In this document: positions 22,600 to 33,131 of the stretch, one piece after another
Position numbering within the stretch: position 1 is the stretch's first letter
Layout of the letters: each line of letters opens with the position of its first letter
DNA from: Casuarina equisetifolia
Taxonomy: Eukaryota; Streptophyta; Magnoliopsida; Fagales; Casuarinaceae
DNA: 64,000 nucleotides
Assembly: GCA_028551475.1 (NCBI GenBank)
Contig: CM052362.1
Location: 8,166 to 72,165 of the forward strand
Direction: 5' to 3'
Notes under the pieces: generated by a model
Database searches by the model: none
Told to the model about the DNA's origin: nothing
The model's input: the letters and a program-made list of their open reading frames with translations, nothing else
Made by a program: the position numbers and the translations under genes

Positions 22600-22980
22600 C
22601 TAAAACCATAAAACCATAAACCTTAGACACTAGATCCTAGACACCTTAACCCTAGATCCTAATCCCCAAACACCAAACATTTGGTCTTTTTTATTATGTG
22701 TTTCCACTACTTTTGTGTATGAGAATGTAATTCCTCTTTGGTAAGGGAAATTGTTGCTTACCTACTTGTAACTTGAATGACTCTGATATTCAATAAAGAT
22801 GCTTATTACGATATATTGCTTACAATTATAACTTCCAAGTCTCATGAGTTTTCATGGGTCTAACCAAATTGTCCTATTATGTTCTCTCAAGTAGTTAAAT
22901 AGAGAGAATGATGCTGAACAAAAGGTTGACTCAGTTCCTTGCTAAGACCTGAGTGCCGAGCAAATTTTTCTAAGTCTATT
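22600..22980. other. Unassigned sequence after the telomere-type repeat
   Basis: Single-copy in this window, without an ORF of note. AATAAAG at about 22793 could be a poly(A) signal of a lost gene end, but nothing else supports a gene. Confidence 0.35.
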
Positions 22981-23455
22981 ACAAAATCAAAAAACCTAAC
23001 TTGATAATATTTGGGGGTTTCGTGATTAGAATTTGGATTGACATTGTATATCTTCAATTAGCTCTTTGACAAGCAATATTCCTAATAAATCATATATCAT
23101 TAAGGAGTTGCTATTATATTAAGGAAGAGTCAACCTTATCATTGTAATTAGCAACTTGTATAACTCTTTAAGGAGGAGTTGGAAAGTGTGGAGAAAGTTT
23201 CCTCCAGCTTTGGTAGTAAAGCAGAATCTAACTGGTTATACTGGAGGAAGAAAAGAATGGAAGTAGGTGAAAAGGACTTAACCACCTTGGAAAATTTGTT
23301 GTTCTCTCTTGTTGTCTATGCTTGTTTTACACTTGTTTGTTTGTCTATATTCCAATCATATTTGATTTGGAATTGTTGGATTAAATTAGATCATTGTTAT
23401 ATTACCCTTTTAAGAAAACTGATTTAACCCCCTTTTTCGTTTGCCATTATACTTT
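22981..23455 (+). mobile_element. Family C LTR, 3' portion
   Basis: It matches the second half of family C LTRs (GGGTTTCGTGATTAGA, then AACTGGTTA..GGAGG) and ends GCCATTATACTTTACA at 23455. At about 23256 it retains TGGAAGTAGG uninterrupted, the form seen at the target of solo LTR 3 in A''. A 32-base Athila LTR scrap (23457-23488) follows. Confidence 0.6.
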
Positions 23456-23488
23456 ACAGTTGCTTCTTATAATGTGTAACCATAAATT

Positions 23489-24495
23489 TGTTAGGTACAA
23501 TAGCCAACCAATAAGAAGGGAAAGGGGGGTTAAATTGGTTTTCTAAAAATATGACTACATAGCCTATTTAAAACACAAAAAATAGAATCAAATAATCCAC
23601 AAAAGATAAGTATAACCAACAAGTTAAAGCAATCACAAACAACAAAGATAGACAACAATTTTTCCACGGTGATTTGGCCCTTTGCACCTACTTTCACCTT
23701 ATTCTTCCTCCAACTTAACTGGTTAGATTCTACTTTACTCACTGATTAGGAGAAAACATTCTCCTAACCCTTCCAATCTTTTCTCAAAGAGATTACAGTA
23801 CAATGTGATTACAATCAAGGTTCTTCCAACCTTATTATAAAGCAATTCCCAAAATATGTGTAATATAAAATAGGGATATTACTAATTAGAGAGCTTTCTA
23901 AGCATGTAGAATCTCAATCAAAGCTCTAATCATGAAACCCCTAAATTATGGAGAGTTAGGGTTTCATATTTACAATTAAGTTTATGTGTAATATAAGAAT
24001 AGAGTACAATTAAAACATAAACAAGATCATATACAAGTAAAATCACAAAGAGCATGATCTTAAGAGGAGTATCACCGAAGAGCTTTATAAAATTGCAAGC
24101 TTTTATCAATCTTCTTTCTCTCTTTCAAAAATATCTCAATAAACTCATGCAAGATTTCTTTTTGAACCAACAAGTCAAGCCTTTATAAAAGATTCAAATA
24201 AGACAAGCTTGATTTGAGTTCTCTAGCAAACCTAACATAATTAGGGAGCTTTTTCCCCTTAAGAAACTATAATAGCTCCATCAAAGGGAAGATGGCATCA
24301 CTATCTTTGAATAGAAGCCCTAGCTTCTATTTGCACGAAAACTCTTAAGGGCATTTAGCTTTTAACCAAACAACACCATTTTAGTTAATGTGGTATTCTT
24401 CATTTAAGCACTATGATGGACTCTTGTAACATGGGCTATAAGTCAGCTCTTATCACAGGGTCAAATTCTGTCCTTCTCCATGTAGGCTTGACTTT
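23489..24495 (-). mobile_element. Family C LTR fragment, minus strand
   Basis: On the minus strand it ends ..GGCTATTGTACCTAACA at 23489 and extends up to 24495, where its 5' part is missing and a plus-strand LTR begins. Confidence 0.6.
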
Positions 24496-25571
24496 TGTTG
24501 GAAAATAAGGGTTTTATTGTGACAAAATTTATTTGTGAATTATTTCTTGAAAAATGTTTTCCATTTGTGCAAGAGAAAATCATAGGAAGTAAAAGGCGTA
24601 CAAATTATAATATCAATCAATGATATTATAAAAGTAGCCAGGTTCCTACATTGATTTATAAAACATCTTTATGAAGTGACCTTGAGAAATATTTTGTATG
24701 GGTGATGTTTTTGTTTTTATAAATAAATAATGATAGAATAGATTTGAATATATTCAAAGAAAAATGATACTTGCAATTATATACTTGTAGGTACATATTA
24801 AAAAGGGGTAAAGATCATATTACAATGTGATCATGTAAGGTTAGACCGAGATGCACTATCCCAAGCTGCATTGATATGTTAGACCAAGTTACATTGGCCC
24901 AAGCTTCACTAATTTCTTGGACCAAGCTACACTAGCCCGAGCTACATTAATATGTTAGATCGAGCTTCACTAGCCCAAGCTGCACTAATCTATTGGACCG
25001 AGCTGCACTTGCCCAAGCCTATTTGTTGAGGCAAAGTGAAATGTTGCCATTTCACTTAGTGTTACGAGCAAAAAGCTCTTAGTTAAGCAAACAATTGAAA
25101 AGCCCTAGCTCCTCTTGCCAACTCACTCTCTCTCTCATCTCTCTTTGTCATTGACACTCTAACAAGAAGAATGTTGAGGTGATTGATCTATTAGAACATG
25201 TATTTCTTGCATTAATCACCTTTTCTATTATTGTGTGATGGAAATCAAATCAAATATCAATAAGAACATCTCAACAGGTAGTTCAGGTTTGAACCGAAAC
25301 CCTAAAATGCTTGAAGTTGTTGAATCTTCTATAAAAAGGTGTTCTTTGAGATTCTTTAAAGTTTTTGGCATACATCACATTTGAGAAGAATCGAATACAT
25401 ATTCAAATCCTACAAGAGATCTCAATACCAACTATTTTCTTCATCAAGTTGTGAAGCTACTTTGTATCTTCGGTGATATTCCTTCAAATTATTATTTTTA
25501 TGAATATTCACTGTTAGATTAAGTTGCTTATGCTAATTAAGCCTTGATTATTATACACACATAGACTTCTT
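24496..25571 (+). mobile_element. Family C LTR, 5' portion
   Basis: It starts TGTTGGAAAATAAGGG, carries the perfect hairpin at 24606-24630 and a 5 x 38-base tandem repeat at 24841-25030, and is cut near 25571 by a minus-strand LTR end. Confidence 0.65.
24841..25030 (+). repeat. Tandem repeat, five 38-base units
   Basis: Five consecutive units of exactly 38 bases, each beginning TTRGAYC.AG and containing CCCRAGC in the middle; the last unit is the most degenerate. The array lies within a family C LTR. Other family C LTRs here lack the full array. Confidence 0.9.
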
Positions 25572-26651
25572 TGTGTTTTATGGCTTAACAAGAAAGGGGG
25601 GTTGAATTGTTCTTGTACCAAAATATTCTTCAAAAAAAAAATTCTAATCAATTACTTTAGCAATTTATATAATAAGATGTAATCAAGCAGAAATATTTAA
25701 TCAAATAAAGAGCAAGAAAATCAACACCCAATTTACCACAATGGTTTGACACTCTACCTTAGAGTCCTACGTCTACCCTCTTCTCCTTCAATCCAACCGA
25801 TTGAAGTCACCTTTACTCAACCTGATTAGGAGAATACGTTCTCCCTAATCCAAATAATTTAAGTCCGAATACAAATAATGATCAAAAGATTATATACAAC
25901 AGAAATCTCCAAATAGTATGTTAGTTTATGGGATATTGCTGATCAGAGGAGCTATTCAAATAAATATTTCAAGATACAAAGCTCCTATCATGAAATCCCC
26001 AATTTGGAGAAATTAGAGTTTTGGATTTTCCTTAAGATTTAGGTGAAAAAAATGTTTATATGTGAAATCAGCACATAAATAATGTTATACAAGCTATTAT
26101 TGATGATATTATCAAAGATTAGACCGAATAGTCGAATATCACCGAAAGCTTATGAACCACCGAATGATGTATGAACTTGAATCAAATGGTAAATAAGCTT
26201 AGTAGAGTATCTTCACAAAGAGAATGCTTCAAGATAGTGATCAATCATCTGTCTAAAACCTTCACGTGCACATCTCTTTATATAAAAGTAGATCTAGGGT
26301 TTTCTTTTTGAGTCAAACCTGAACCGTAGCCTTCTTCCCATTAGGAATAGTAGGCTTTCCATCAAATCAGCCTCATTTCCACCTTTTGATTCGAAATCTA
26401 ACCGTTCTGACAGCCTGTCTCCTCCAAATTCATCCCGTTAAAGCTTCGATGCTTGAGAGAAATGAAGGTAGCATTGGGGAGAGACTAAAGCAGCTAGGGC
26501 ATAACCTCTCGAGAGATAATTGTCTCTTATGTGCCCTTAAGTGAGACGACGCCGTAGCTAGTAAGCGTATCAAGGAAGCTTCTGATGTGATCCATACGAC
26601 ATCATAATAGGAAGCCTTTGATAATGATCAAGATGACACCGTAACAGGAAC
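25572..26651 (-). mobile_element. Family C LTR split by the Athila element
   Basis: On the minus strand this is the 3' part of a family C LTR (C-rich end near 25595-25605). Its 5' part resumes on the far side of the Athila element at 36169-36475. Compared with the uninterrupted spacer copy (9361-10261), about 200 bases equivalent to 9750-9952 are missing at the insertion. Confidence 0.65.
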
Positions 26652-27650
26652 GAGAGGGGGAAGCAAGAGAGAAAAGAAGTTGCCGCTGAAACCAAGGAGG
26701 AAATTGAGCACAACTCAAGAGAGAGGCCAAGAATTCAAGATACAACTCAAGAGAGAGGCCAAGAATTCAAGATTCAACTCAAGAGAGAGGCCAAGAATTC
26801 AAGATTTCTTGAAGAGAAGTCAAAAAGGGTGACAGACTTCTTGTTCTTGGATTCAAGATGCATTCTTTGTTTCTTATTATTATTCTTCCTCATTATTTCA
26901 TTATGTTCTAAACTTCTTTTGTTAGAGCGAAGATGTAGCCTAACTATGATGATGTGAATCCTATAAGTTTTATGTTTTGCAAGATAGCTTATTTATGTGA
27001 GTTATATATTATTATGCTTAATGTTTTTAAGTGATTGGCCACCATTTGAATGATTTGATGTGTATGTTAGAGACTGAAAGGTAATAATATGCAATTGCTT
27101 CTTATAATATATAACCATGAATTAAATATGGATAGACATATACCATGTTATTTGTGTGGCTTTTGGTGATAAGATGATCGAAAGATTTATTGTAAACCAG
27201 GAATATTCACAGATCCTAATGCATTTGGTTTGTTTCAATTCACATATAGAGATATAGTGAATTAATGAACTAAATAGGTTTACTATACCTAGACATAGGA
27301 TAGTAAATAAATTAGGAAATTCCGCCATCACATAAATAATATCATTCTTGCAAGCATAAACTATGGAAATTCATATCTAGTAGTTATGGTGAAATTGGAA
27401 GCTCTAACATGTGTCTTATCTTGATTTTTCTTACTTGGATCCATTTTTAATTAGTATTGAGTTTTCGTTTTAGAAATTTTAAATTTTAATTCATCTCCAA
27501 CAATATTTTGATTTGCTAGATAAATTTTAGGATTAATTCATCATTAGTACTTAATTAGTTCAGTATTCACCAATCTTCGTGGGACGATACTTTTCTCATC
27601 ATTATATTACTTGTTCGACATGTTCACTTGCATCTAAAATTCACCGAACA
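26652..27650 (+). mobile_element. 5' LTR of Athila element, 5'-truncated
   Basis: It aligns without gaps to 35170-36168 and ends ATTCACCGAACA. The break joins GAGAGGGGG to host family C sequence ending AGGAACGAGA; GAGA is shared by both sides. Three 32-base tandem units occupy 26711-26806. Confidence 0.88.
26711..26806 (+). repeat. Tandem repeat, three 32-base units in the 5' LTR
   Basis: Three nearly identical 32-base units starting CAACTCAAGAGAGAGG. The same triplet is at 35229-35324 in the 3' LTR, while solo LTR 1 (8430-8520 region) and solo LTR 2 hold a single unit. Confidence 0.92.
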
Positions 27651-27656
27651 AGTTTT

Positions 27657-27674
27657 TAGCGCCGTTGCCGGGGA
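27657..27674 (+). other. Primer binding site of Athila element
   Basis: TAGCGCCGTTGCCGGGGA lies six bases after the LTR. It complements the 3' end of plant tRNA-Asp (expected TGGCGCC..) except for one G to A change at the second base. Confidence 0.82.
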
Positions 27675-27884
27675 TTGGTTGTTTTACTACTCATTAATAT
27701 TAATACCAAATAATTCGAAGTTTAATCTAGTTTTTATTTTCTTTTTAAAAAAAATTATTTTTTTTGTTTTGTTAGATTTTATTTTTGCTTTGCTTTATTA
27801 TTGTTATTTTTACATTAAAAAAAATTAATTAAAAAAATCAATCATTTTTTTAGTTGCTACTTTTCAGGATTGTTACAGACGTGC

Positions 27885-30800
27885 ATGACCCGTAGCCAAA
27901 GAGAACAACTTGTTAATCTTGACCCAGAAATTGAACGCACAGTTAGAAAGCAACGAAAGGAGCTAAGAGAACAAAGAAGTGAAGCTACAAAAATGGCAGA
28001 GAATGATGATCCACGCAAGATTCTAAAAGAATATGTTGCACCAACAGTTCAGGGTGCCACATCAAGCATCAAAAGGCCTGCAATTCAAGCAAACAACTTT
28101 AAAATCAAGCCCGCACTCATTCAGATGCTTCAAAATTCCGTGCAATTTTATGGGCTACCAAATGATGATCCAAATGCTCACATTGATGCTTTTCTTGAAA
28201 TCTGTGACATGATTAAATACAATGGGGTCACAGATGATGCTGTTAGATTAAGGCTATTCCCATTTTCTTTAAGAGACAGAGCTAAAAGTTGGCTTTCTTC
28301 TCTTCCTGCAAGATCAATTACAACATGGGATGATTTGGCTCAAAAATTTCTTAGTAAGTTCTTTCCTCCAACAAAATCTGCAAAAATGCGTAACGATATT
28401 ACCGCTTTTATGCAAATGGAGAATGAATCATTATATGAAGCTTGGGAAAGATTCAAGGAGCTTTTAAGAAAATGTCCACAACATGGACTACCCAAATGGT
28501 TACAGGTACAAACTTTTTATAATGGGTCTAGTACAAATCTTTGTTTTATGCTTGATGCAGCTGCAAGAGGGGCTTTGAACATTAAGACACCAGAAGAAGC
28601 ATATGATCTTTTGGAGGAAATGGCAAACAATAGTTATCAATGGCCTACTGAAAGGCTACCAGTAAGGAAAGCTAGTGGAATTCATGAAGTGGATGCTTTC
28701 ACTGCAATTTATGCACAGTTTGATAAACTCAACAAGAAGATAGATAACTTGAATGCTCCAGTCATGAGGATTCAAAACATAGTATGTGATCATTGTGGTG
28801 GAGGACATGCGAGCATAGAGTGTCAGTTAGATAACACCTTTACTCAGGGTAGTGAAGATGCTAATTATGTTGGAAATTCAAGTAGGCCACAAAATAATCC
28901 ATACTCCAACACTTACAATCCGGGATGGCGTAACCACCCAAATTTTTCATGGAGTAATTCTAATGCAATGAGGCCACCACCAGGGTTTAGGCAACCAGAA
29001 GAAAAGAAGCCTAATTTAGAGGAAATGGTTACCAAGATGTTACAGAACAACGAAACAAGAATGCAAAACCAAGAAGCTTCAATTCGAAATTTAGAGGTGC
29101 AAATAGGTCAGTTGGCTAATATGATTTCTGGAAGACAACAAGGTTCCTTGCCTAGCAGCACAGAGAAGAATCCTATAGAAGATGCTAAGGCAATAAACCT
29201 AAGAAATGGCAAACAAGTGGGAAAAAATGACGTTGAGAAGGAAAGTGTCAGGGATAAGGAAGAAAATGTTAGCATGCAGCCTGAGGAGGCAACCAAGAGA
29301 ACATTATTCCCTGATAATCCCAAGCCTTATGTGCCTCCAGTTCCATTTCCTCAGAGACTCCAGCAACATAAAATAGATAAGCAGTTTTCTAAATTTCTTG
29401 ATGTATTTAAAAAATTCCATATTAATATTCCTTTTGCAGATGCATTGGCTCAAATGCCCAGTTATGCAAAATTTCTTAAGGAGATATTGAAAAACAAAAG
29501 GAAGCTGGAAGAGTATGAAACTGTGAAGCTAACTGAAGAATGCTCAGCCATCTTACAAAACAAACTGCCTCCAAAATTAAAAGATCTAGGGAGTTTTACA
29601 ATTCCTTGTACTATTGGAGATTCTCACTTTGATAAGGCATTATGTGATTTAGGAGCCAATATTAATCTAATGCCTTTTTCTATTTTCAGAAAATTAGGAA
29701 TGGGTGAAGTGAAGCCAACCACAGTGTCCCTACAATTGGCTGATCGATCAATCAAATATCCAAGGGGCATTATTGAAGATGTATTGGTGAAAGTTGACAA
29801 ATTTATCTTTCCTGCAGATTTTATAGTACTTGACATGGAGGAAGACCTTGAGGTACCACTTATCTTAGGTCGACCTTTTCTAGCAACAGGAAGAGCTCTA
29901 ATTGATGTACAACAAGGGAAGTTAATCTTAAGAGTTCAAAATGATTCTGTCACTTTTAATGTTTTTACTGCTATGAAACATCCTTCTGATGATAGTTCTT
30001 GGTTTAGGGTTGAGACAATTGATAAGTTTGTGAATAAGATCTTTCAGGAAAAAGCTTTCAAGGATCCACTTGAAGCATGCTTGGTTCACCTAAAGAATGA
30101 GGAAATTGAAAGTGAAGAGATACAGGAGTATGCCAATCTCATGGAAGCAAATCCACCATATTCACAACAAAAGGCAACAAAGTTTGAGGAGTTGGGACAA
30201 CACATGACAAAACCTAAGCCATCGATTGAAGAGCCTCCAACTCTTGAACTCAAGCCCTTACCTTCCCATTTGAAATATGTTTATTTAGATGAAGTTTCTA
30301 CCTTGCCAGTAATCATATCTTCTTCTTTGACAGAATCAATGGAAGGGAAACTACTTCGAGTGTTGAAAGAGCATAAGGGAGCAATTGGATGGAAAATAGC
30401 TGATATCAAGGGAATTAGTCCTTCACTCTGCATGCACAAGATTTTGATGGAAGAGCAGTACAAAGCTACTATTCAACCTCAGAGGCGATTGAATCCAAAG
30501 ATGCAAGAAGTGGTGAAGGCTGAGGTAATCAAGTTACTTGATGCAGGGATCATTTATCCCATCTCAGACAGTCCTTGGGTAAGTCCTGTACAAGTTGTGC
30601 CAAAGAAAGGAGGTATGACTGTTCAAAGAAATGATAATAATGAACTGATTCCAACTAGGACAGTTACTGGATGGCGTGTGTGTATAGATTATAGAAAACT
30701 GAATGATGCCACGAGAAAAGATCATTTCCTTTTACCATTTATTGATCAAATGTTAGAAAGACTTGCAGGACATGAATTTTATTGCTTTCTTGATGGGTAT

Positions 30801-31340
30801 TCAGGGTATAATCAAATTCACATTGCACCAGAAGATCAAGAGAAAACCACTTTCACTTGTCCTTATGGTACCTTTGCTTTTAGAAGAATGCCCTTTGGTC
30901 TTTGTAATGCACCAGTAACTTTTCAGAGATGCATGATGGCCATTTTTTCTGATATGGTTGAAAAATTTATTGAAATTTTAATGGATGATTTTTCTGTATT
31001 TGTTTCATCATTTGACATTTGTTTAAATAATTTAGCAAAAGTCTTACAAAGGTGTGAGGAGACTAACCTTGTATTGAATTGGGAGAAGTGTCATTTTATG
31101 GTGCAAGAAGGAATAGTGCTTGGGCATAAGATATCCAAAAAAGGACTAGAGGTTGATCGAGCTAAAGTGGAGGTCATTACAAAATTGCCCCCACCAACAT
31201 CAGTGAGACTTGTTAGAGGATTTTTAGGGCATGCAGGATTCTATAGGCGATTCATAAAAGATTTTTCTAAAATCGCTAGACCTCTTTCAAGTTTGTTGGT
31301 TAAAGATGTGAAATATAACTTTTTTGATGAATGCTTGTAG
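27885..31340 (+). CDS. Athila gag-protease-reverse transcriptase, 5' part of the polyprotein
   Basis: 1151 residues from ATG 27885; the frame is open slightly further up but only from TTG. Gag core lies at residues about 85-225 (FSLRDRAKSWLSSLP at ~125). A zinc-knuckle-like C301-C304-H308-C313 follows, one residue shorter than CCHC. Protease: CDLGANINLMP with Asp588 and, later, LILGRPFLATGRALIDV. Reverse transcriptase: FLDGYSGYNQI (Asp970), RRMPFGLCNAP and LMDDF (Asp1034-Asp1035). It ends at TAG 31338-31340, after the RT core; the same frame continues into RNase H at once. Base composition and codon use match the rest of the element. Confidence 0.93.
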   Translation: MTRSQREQLVNLDPEIERTVRKQRKELREQRSEATKMAENDDPRKILKEYVAPTVQGATSSIKRPAIQANNFKIKPALIQMLQNSVQFYGLPNDDPNAHIDAFLEICDMIKYNGVTDDAVRLRLFPFSLRDRAKSWLSSLPARSITTWDDLAQKFLSKFFPPTKSAKMRNDITAFMQMENESLYEAWERFKELLRKCPQHGLPKWLQVQTFYNGSSTNLCFMLDAAARGALNIKTPEEAYDLLEEMANNSYQWPTERLPVRKASGIHEVDAFTAIYAQFDKLNKKIDNLNAPVMRIQNIVCDHCGGGHASIECQLDNTFTQGSEDANYVGNSSRPQNNPYSNTYNPGWRNHPNFSWSNSNAMRPPPGFRQPEEKKPNLEEMVTKMLQNNETRMQNQEASIRNLEVQIGQLANMISGRQQGSLPSSTEKNPIEDAKAINLRNGKQVGKNDVEKESVRDKEENVSMQPEEATKRTLFPDNPKPYVPPVPFPQRLQQHKIDKQFSKFLDVFKKFHINIPFADALAQMPSYAKFLKEILKNKRKLEEYETVKLTEECSAILQNKLPPKLKDLGSFTIPCTIGDSHFDKALCDLGANINLMPFSIFRKLGMGEVKPTTVSLQLADRSIKYPRGIIEDVLVKVDKFIFPADFIVLDMEEDLEVPLILGRPFLATGRALIDVQQGKLILRVQNDSVTFNVFTAMKHPSDDSSWFRVETIDKFVNKIFQEKAFKDPLEACLVHLKNEEIESEEIQEYANLMEANPPYSQQKATKFEELGQHMTKPKPSIEEPPTLELKPLPSHLKYVYLDEVSTLPVIISSSLTESMEGKLLRVLKEHKGAIGWKIADIKGISPSLCMHKILMEEQYKATIQPQRRLNPKMQEVVKAEVIKLLDAGIIYPISDSPWVSPVQVVPKKGGMTVQRNDNNELIPTRTVTGWRVCIDYRKLNDATRKDHFLLPFIDQMLERLAGHEFYCFLDGYSGYNQIHIAPEDQEKTTFTCPYGTFAFRRMPFGLCNAPVTFQRCMMAIFSDMVEKFIEILMDDFSVFVSSFDICLNNLAKVLQRCEETNLVLNWEKCHFMVQEGIVLGHKISKKGLEVDRAKVEVITKLPPPTSVRLVRGFLGHAGFYRRFIKDFSKIARPLSSLLVKDVKYNFFDECL

Positions 31341-31382
31341 GCTTTTAATACTTTAAAGGAAAAGTTAATATCAGCACCAATC

Positions 31383-31793
31383 ATGGCAGTACCAGAATGG
31401 GACTTACCTTTTGAGCTAATGTGTGATGCTAGTGATTTTGCAGTAGGAGCTGTTCTGGGACAACGGAAGAATGGAGTTTTTCAGACCATCTACTATGCCA
31501 GTCGAACATTATCAGGTGCACAATTAAATTATTCAACAACAGAAAAAGAACTTTTGGCTGTAGTATTTGCTTTTGATAAATTTCGTTCTTATCTAATTGG
31601 TTCCAAAGTTATTGTTTATTCTGACCACTCAGCTCTTAAGTATCTACTTGAAAAGAAAGAATCAAAACCTAGGTTAATCAGGTGGATTCTCTTGCTACAA
31701 GAGTTTGATTTGGAGATCAAGGATAAGAAAGGGACCGAGAATCTAGTTGCAGATCATTTGTCCAGAATTCCCAATCTGAAGGAAGAAGCTTAA
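31383..31793 (+). CDS. Athila RNase H segment of the polyprotein
   Basis: In the same frame as the preceding segment; coding similarity actually begins right after the TAG at 31340, and 31383 is only the first ATG. It has RT-type RNase H features: [14 protein letters not shown] (catalytic Asp), [16 protein letters not shown] (Glu), [11 protein letters not shown] (Asp) and VADHLSR. RNase H removes the RNA strand during reverse transcription. A TAA at 31791-31793 ends it before integrase. Alone it would be inactive as part of a broken polyprotein. Confidence 0.9.
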   Translation: MAVPEWDLPFELMCDASDFAVGAVLGQRKNGVFQTIYYASRTLSGAQLNYSTTEKELLAVVFAFDKFRSYLIGSKVIVYSDHSALKYLLEKKESKPRLIRWILLLQEFDLEIKDKKGTENLVADHLSRIPNLKEEA

Positions 31794-31799
31794 CCAATT

Positions 31800-33131
31800 A
31801 TGGAAGAATTTCCTGATGAAAACATTTTTGCACTCCAATCCATCCAAATTCCCTGGTATGCTGATTTTGTCAATTATTTGGTAAGTAATGTTCTTCCTCT
31901 TGAAATGTTATATCAACAAAGAAAAAAATTCTTTTTTGACCTCAAACATTATTTTTGGGAAGAGCCTTTATTGTTTAAAGTATATGTAGACCAAGTTATA
32001 AGGAGATGTGTTCCTGAGGAAGAGATGGCTAGTATCCTACACCATTGTCATGCTAGAGAGGCTGGTGGTCATTTTGGTGCCACCAGAACTGCAGCTAAGG
32101 TTTTACAGTCTGGATTTTATTGGCCCACACTTTTTAGAGATGCATATTCATATGTAGTTGCATGTGATCAATGTCAAAGAACTGGAAATATTTCTAGGAA
32201 ACATGAGATGCCTCTAAACAATGTTATTGTGTGTGAGTTATTTGATGTTTGGGGTATTGATTTCATGGGACCCTTTCCACCTTCTTATGGAAATATGTAT
32301 ATTTTGGTGGTTGTTGAGTATGTGTCTAAGTGGGTAGAAGCAGTCGCATTGCCTATAAATGATGCTAAGGTTGTGGTTAAATTCTTAAAGAAAAATATTT
32401 TTACCCGTTTTGGCACTCCTAGGGCAATCATAAGTGATAGAGGGACCCATTTTTGCAACAAACAATTTGAAGCACTTTTGGGTAAGTATGGGGTTACCCA
32501 TAAGATTGCTACCCCTTATCACCCTCAGACTAGTGGTCAAGTTGAGATATCAAATAGGGAAATTAAGAGAATTTTGGAAAAAACTGTGAATGCCTCAAGG
32601 AAAGATTGGTCAATGAAACTTGATGATGCACTTTGGGCCTATAGAACAGCATTCAAAACACCAATTGGAATGTCTCCTTTTAGGCTAGTGTTTGGGAAGG
32701 CTTGTCATCTACCAGTAGAATTAGAGCATAAAGCATATTGGGCTTTGAAATTTTTAAACTTTGATATGTCGTCTGCAGGTGAAACTCGATTGTTGCAGTT
32801 GAATGAATTACAGGAATTACGAGATGAGGCCTATGAAAATGCCAAAATATACAAGGAGCGGACAAAAAGATGGCATGACAAACACATATTAAGAAGAGAG
32901 TTTGTGGTTGGTCAGAAAGTATTACTTTATAACTCTCGTCTTAAATTGTTTCTAGGTAAATTGCGGTCCCGATGGTCTGGCCCTTTCATAGTCACTAAGG
33001 TATTCCCATATGGAGCAATAGAAGTTGCAAATGACACCCAAGGCACATTTAAGGTGAATGGTCAACATCTGAAGCCTTACTTCGAGGGAGTTAACATGCA
33101 AAAGACTATCCTTGATCTTCTCCCTCCTTGA
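31800..33131 (+). CDS. Athila integrase, 3' part of the polyprotein
   Basis: 443 residues from the ATG at 31800, again in the gag-pol frame, two codons after the TAA. It has a zinc-binding region ([19 protein letters not shown]), the catalytic core with Asp154 (WGIDFMGPF), Asp213 (IISDRGTHF) and Glu249 ([13 protein letters not shown]), spacing D-58-D-35-E as in retroviral-type integrases, and the C-terminal [17 protein letters not shown] segment. No chromodomain is seen, in line with Athila. Integrase inserts the cDNA into the genome. It ends at TGA 33129-33131. Confidence 0.92.
   Translation: MEEFPDENIFALQSIQIPWYADFVNYLVSNVLPLEMLYQQRKKFFFDLKHYFWEEPLLFKVYVDQVIRRCVPEEEMASILHHCHAREAGGHFGATRTAAKVLQSGFYWPTLFRDAYSYVVACDQCQRTGNISRKHEMPLNNVIVCELFDVWGIDFMGPFPPSYGNMYILVVVEYVSKWVEAVALPINDAKVVVKFLKKNIFTRFGTPRAIISDRGTHFCNKQFEALLGKYGVTHKIATPYHPQTSGQVEISNREIKRILEKTVNASRKDWSMKLDDALWAYRTAFKTPIGMSPFRLVFGKACHLPVELEHKAYWALKFLNFDMSSAGETRLLQLNELQELRDEAYENAKIYKERTKRWHDKHILRREFVVGQKVLLYNSRLKLFLGKLRSRWSGPFIVTKVFPYGAIEVANDTQGTFKVNGQHLKPYFEGVNMQKTILDLLPP

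Noticed and set aside
24841..25030. CRISPR-like array
   Set aside because: The 38-base units are adjacent with no unique spacers, in a plant LTR; this is a simple tandem repeat. The same holds for 26711-26806.
27870..27884. TTG start for the Athila polyprotein
   Set aside because: Plants rarely start at TTG, and an ATG in frame follows at 27885.
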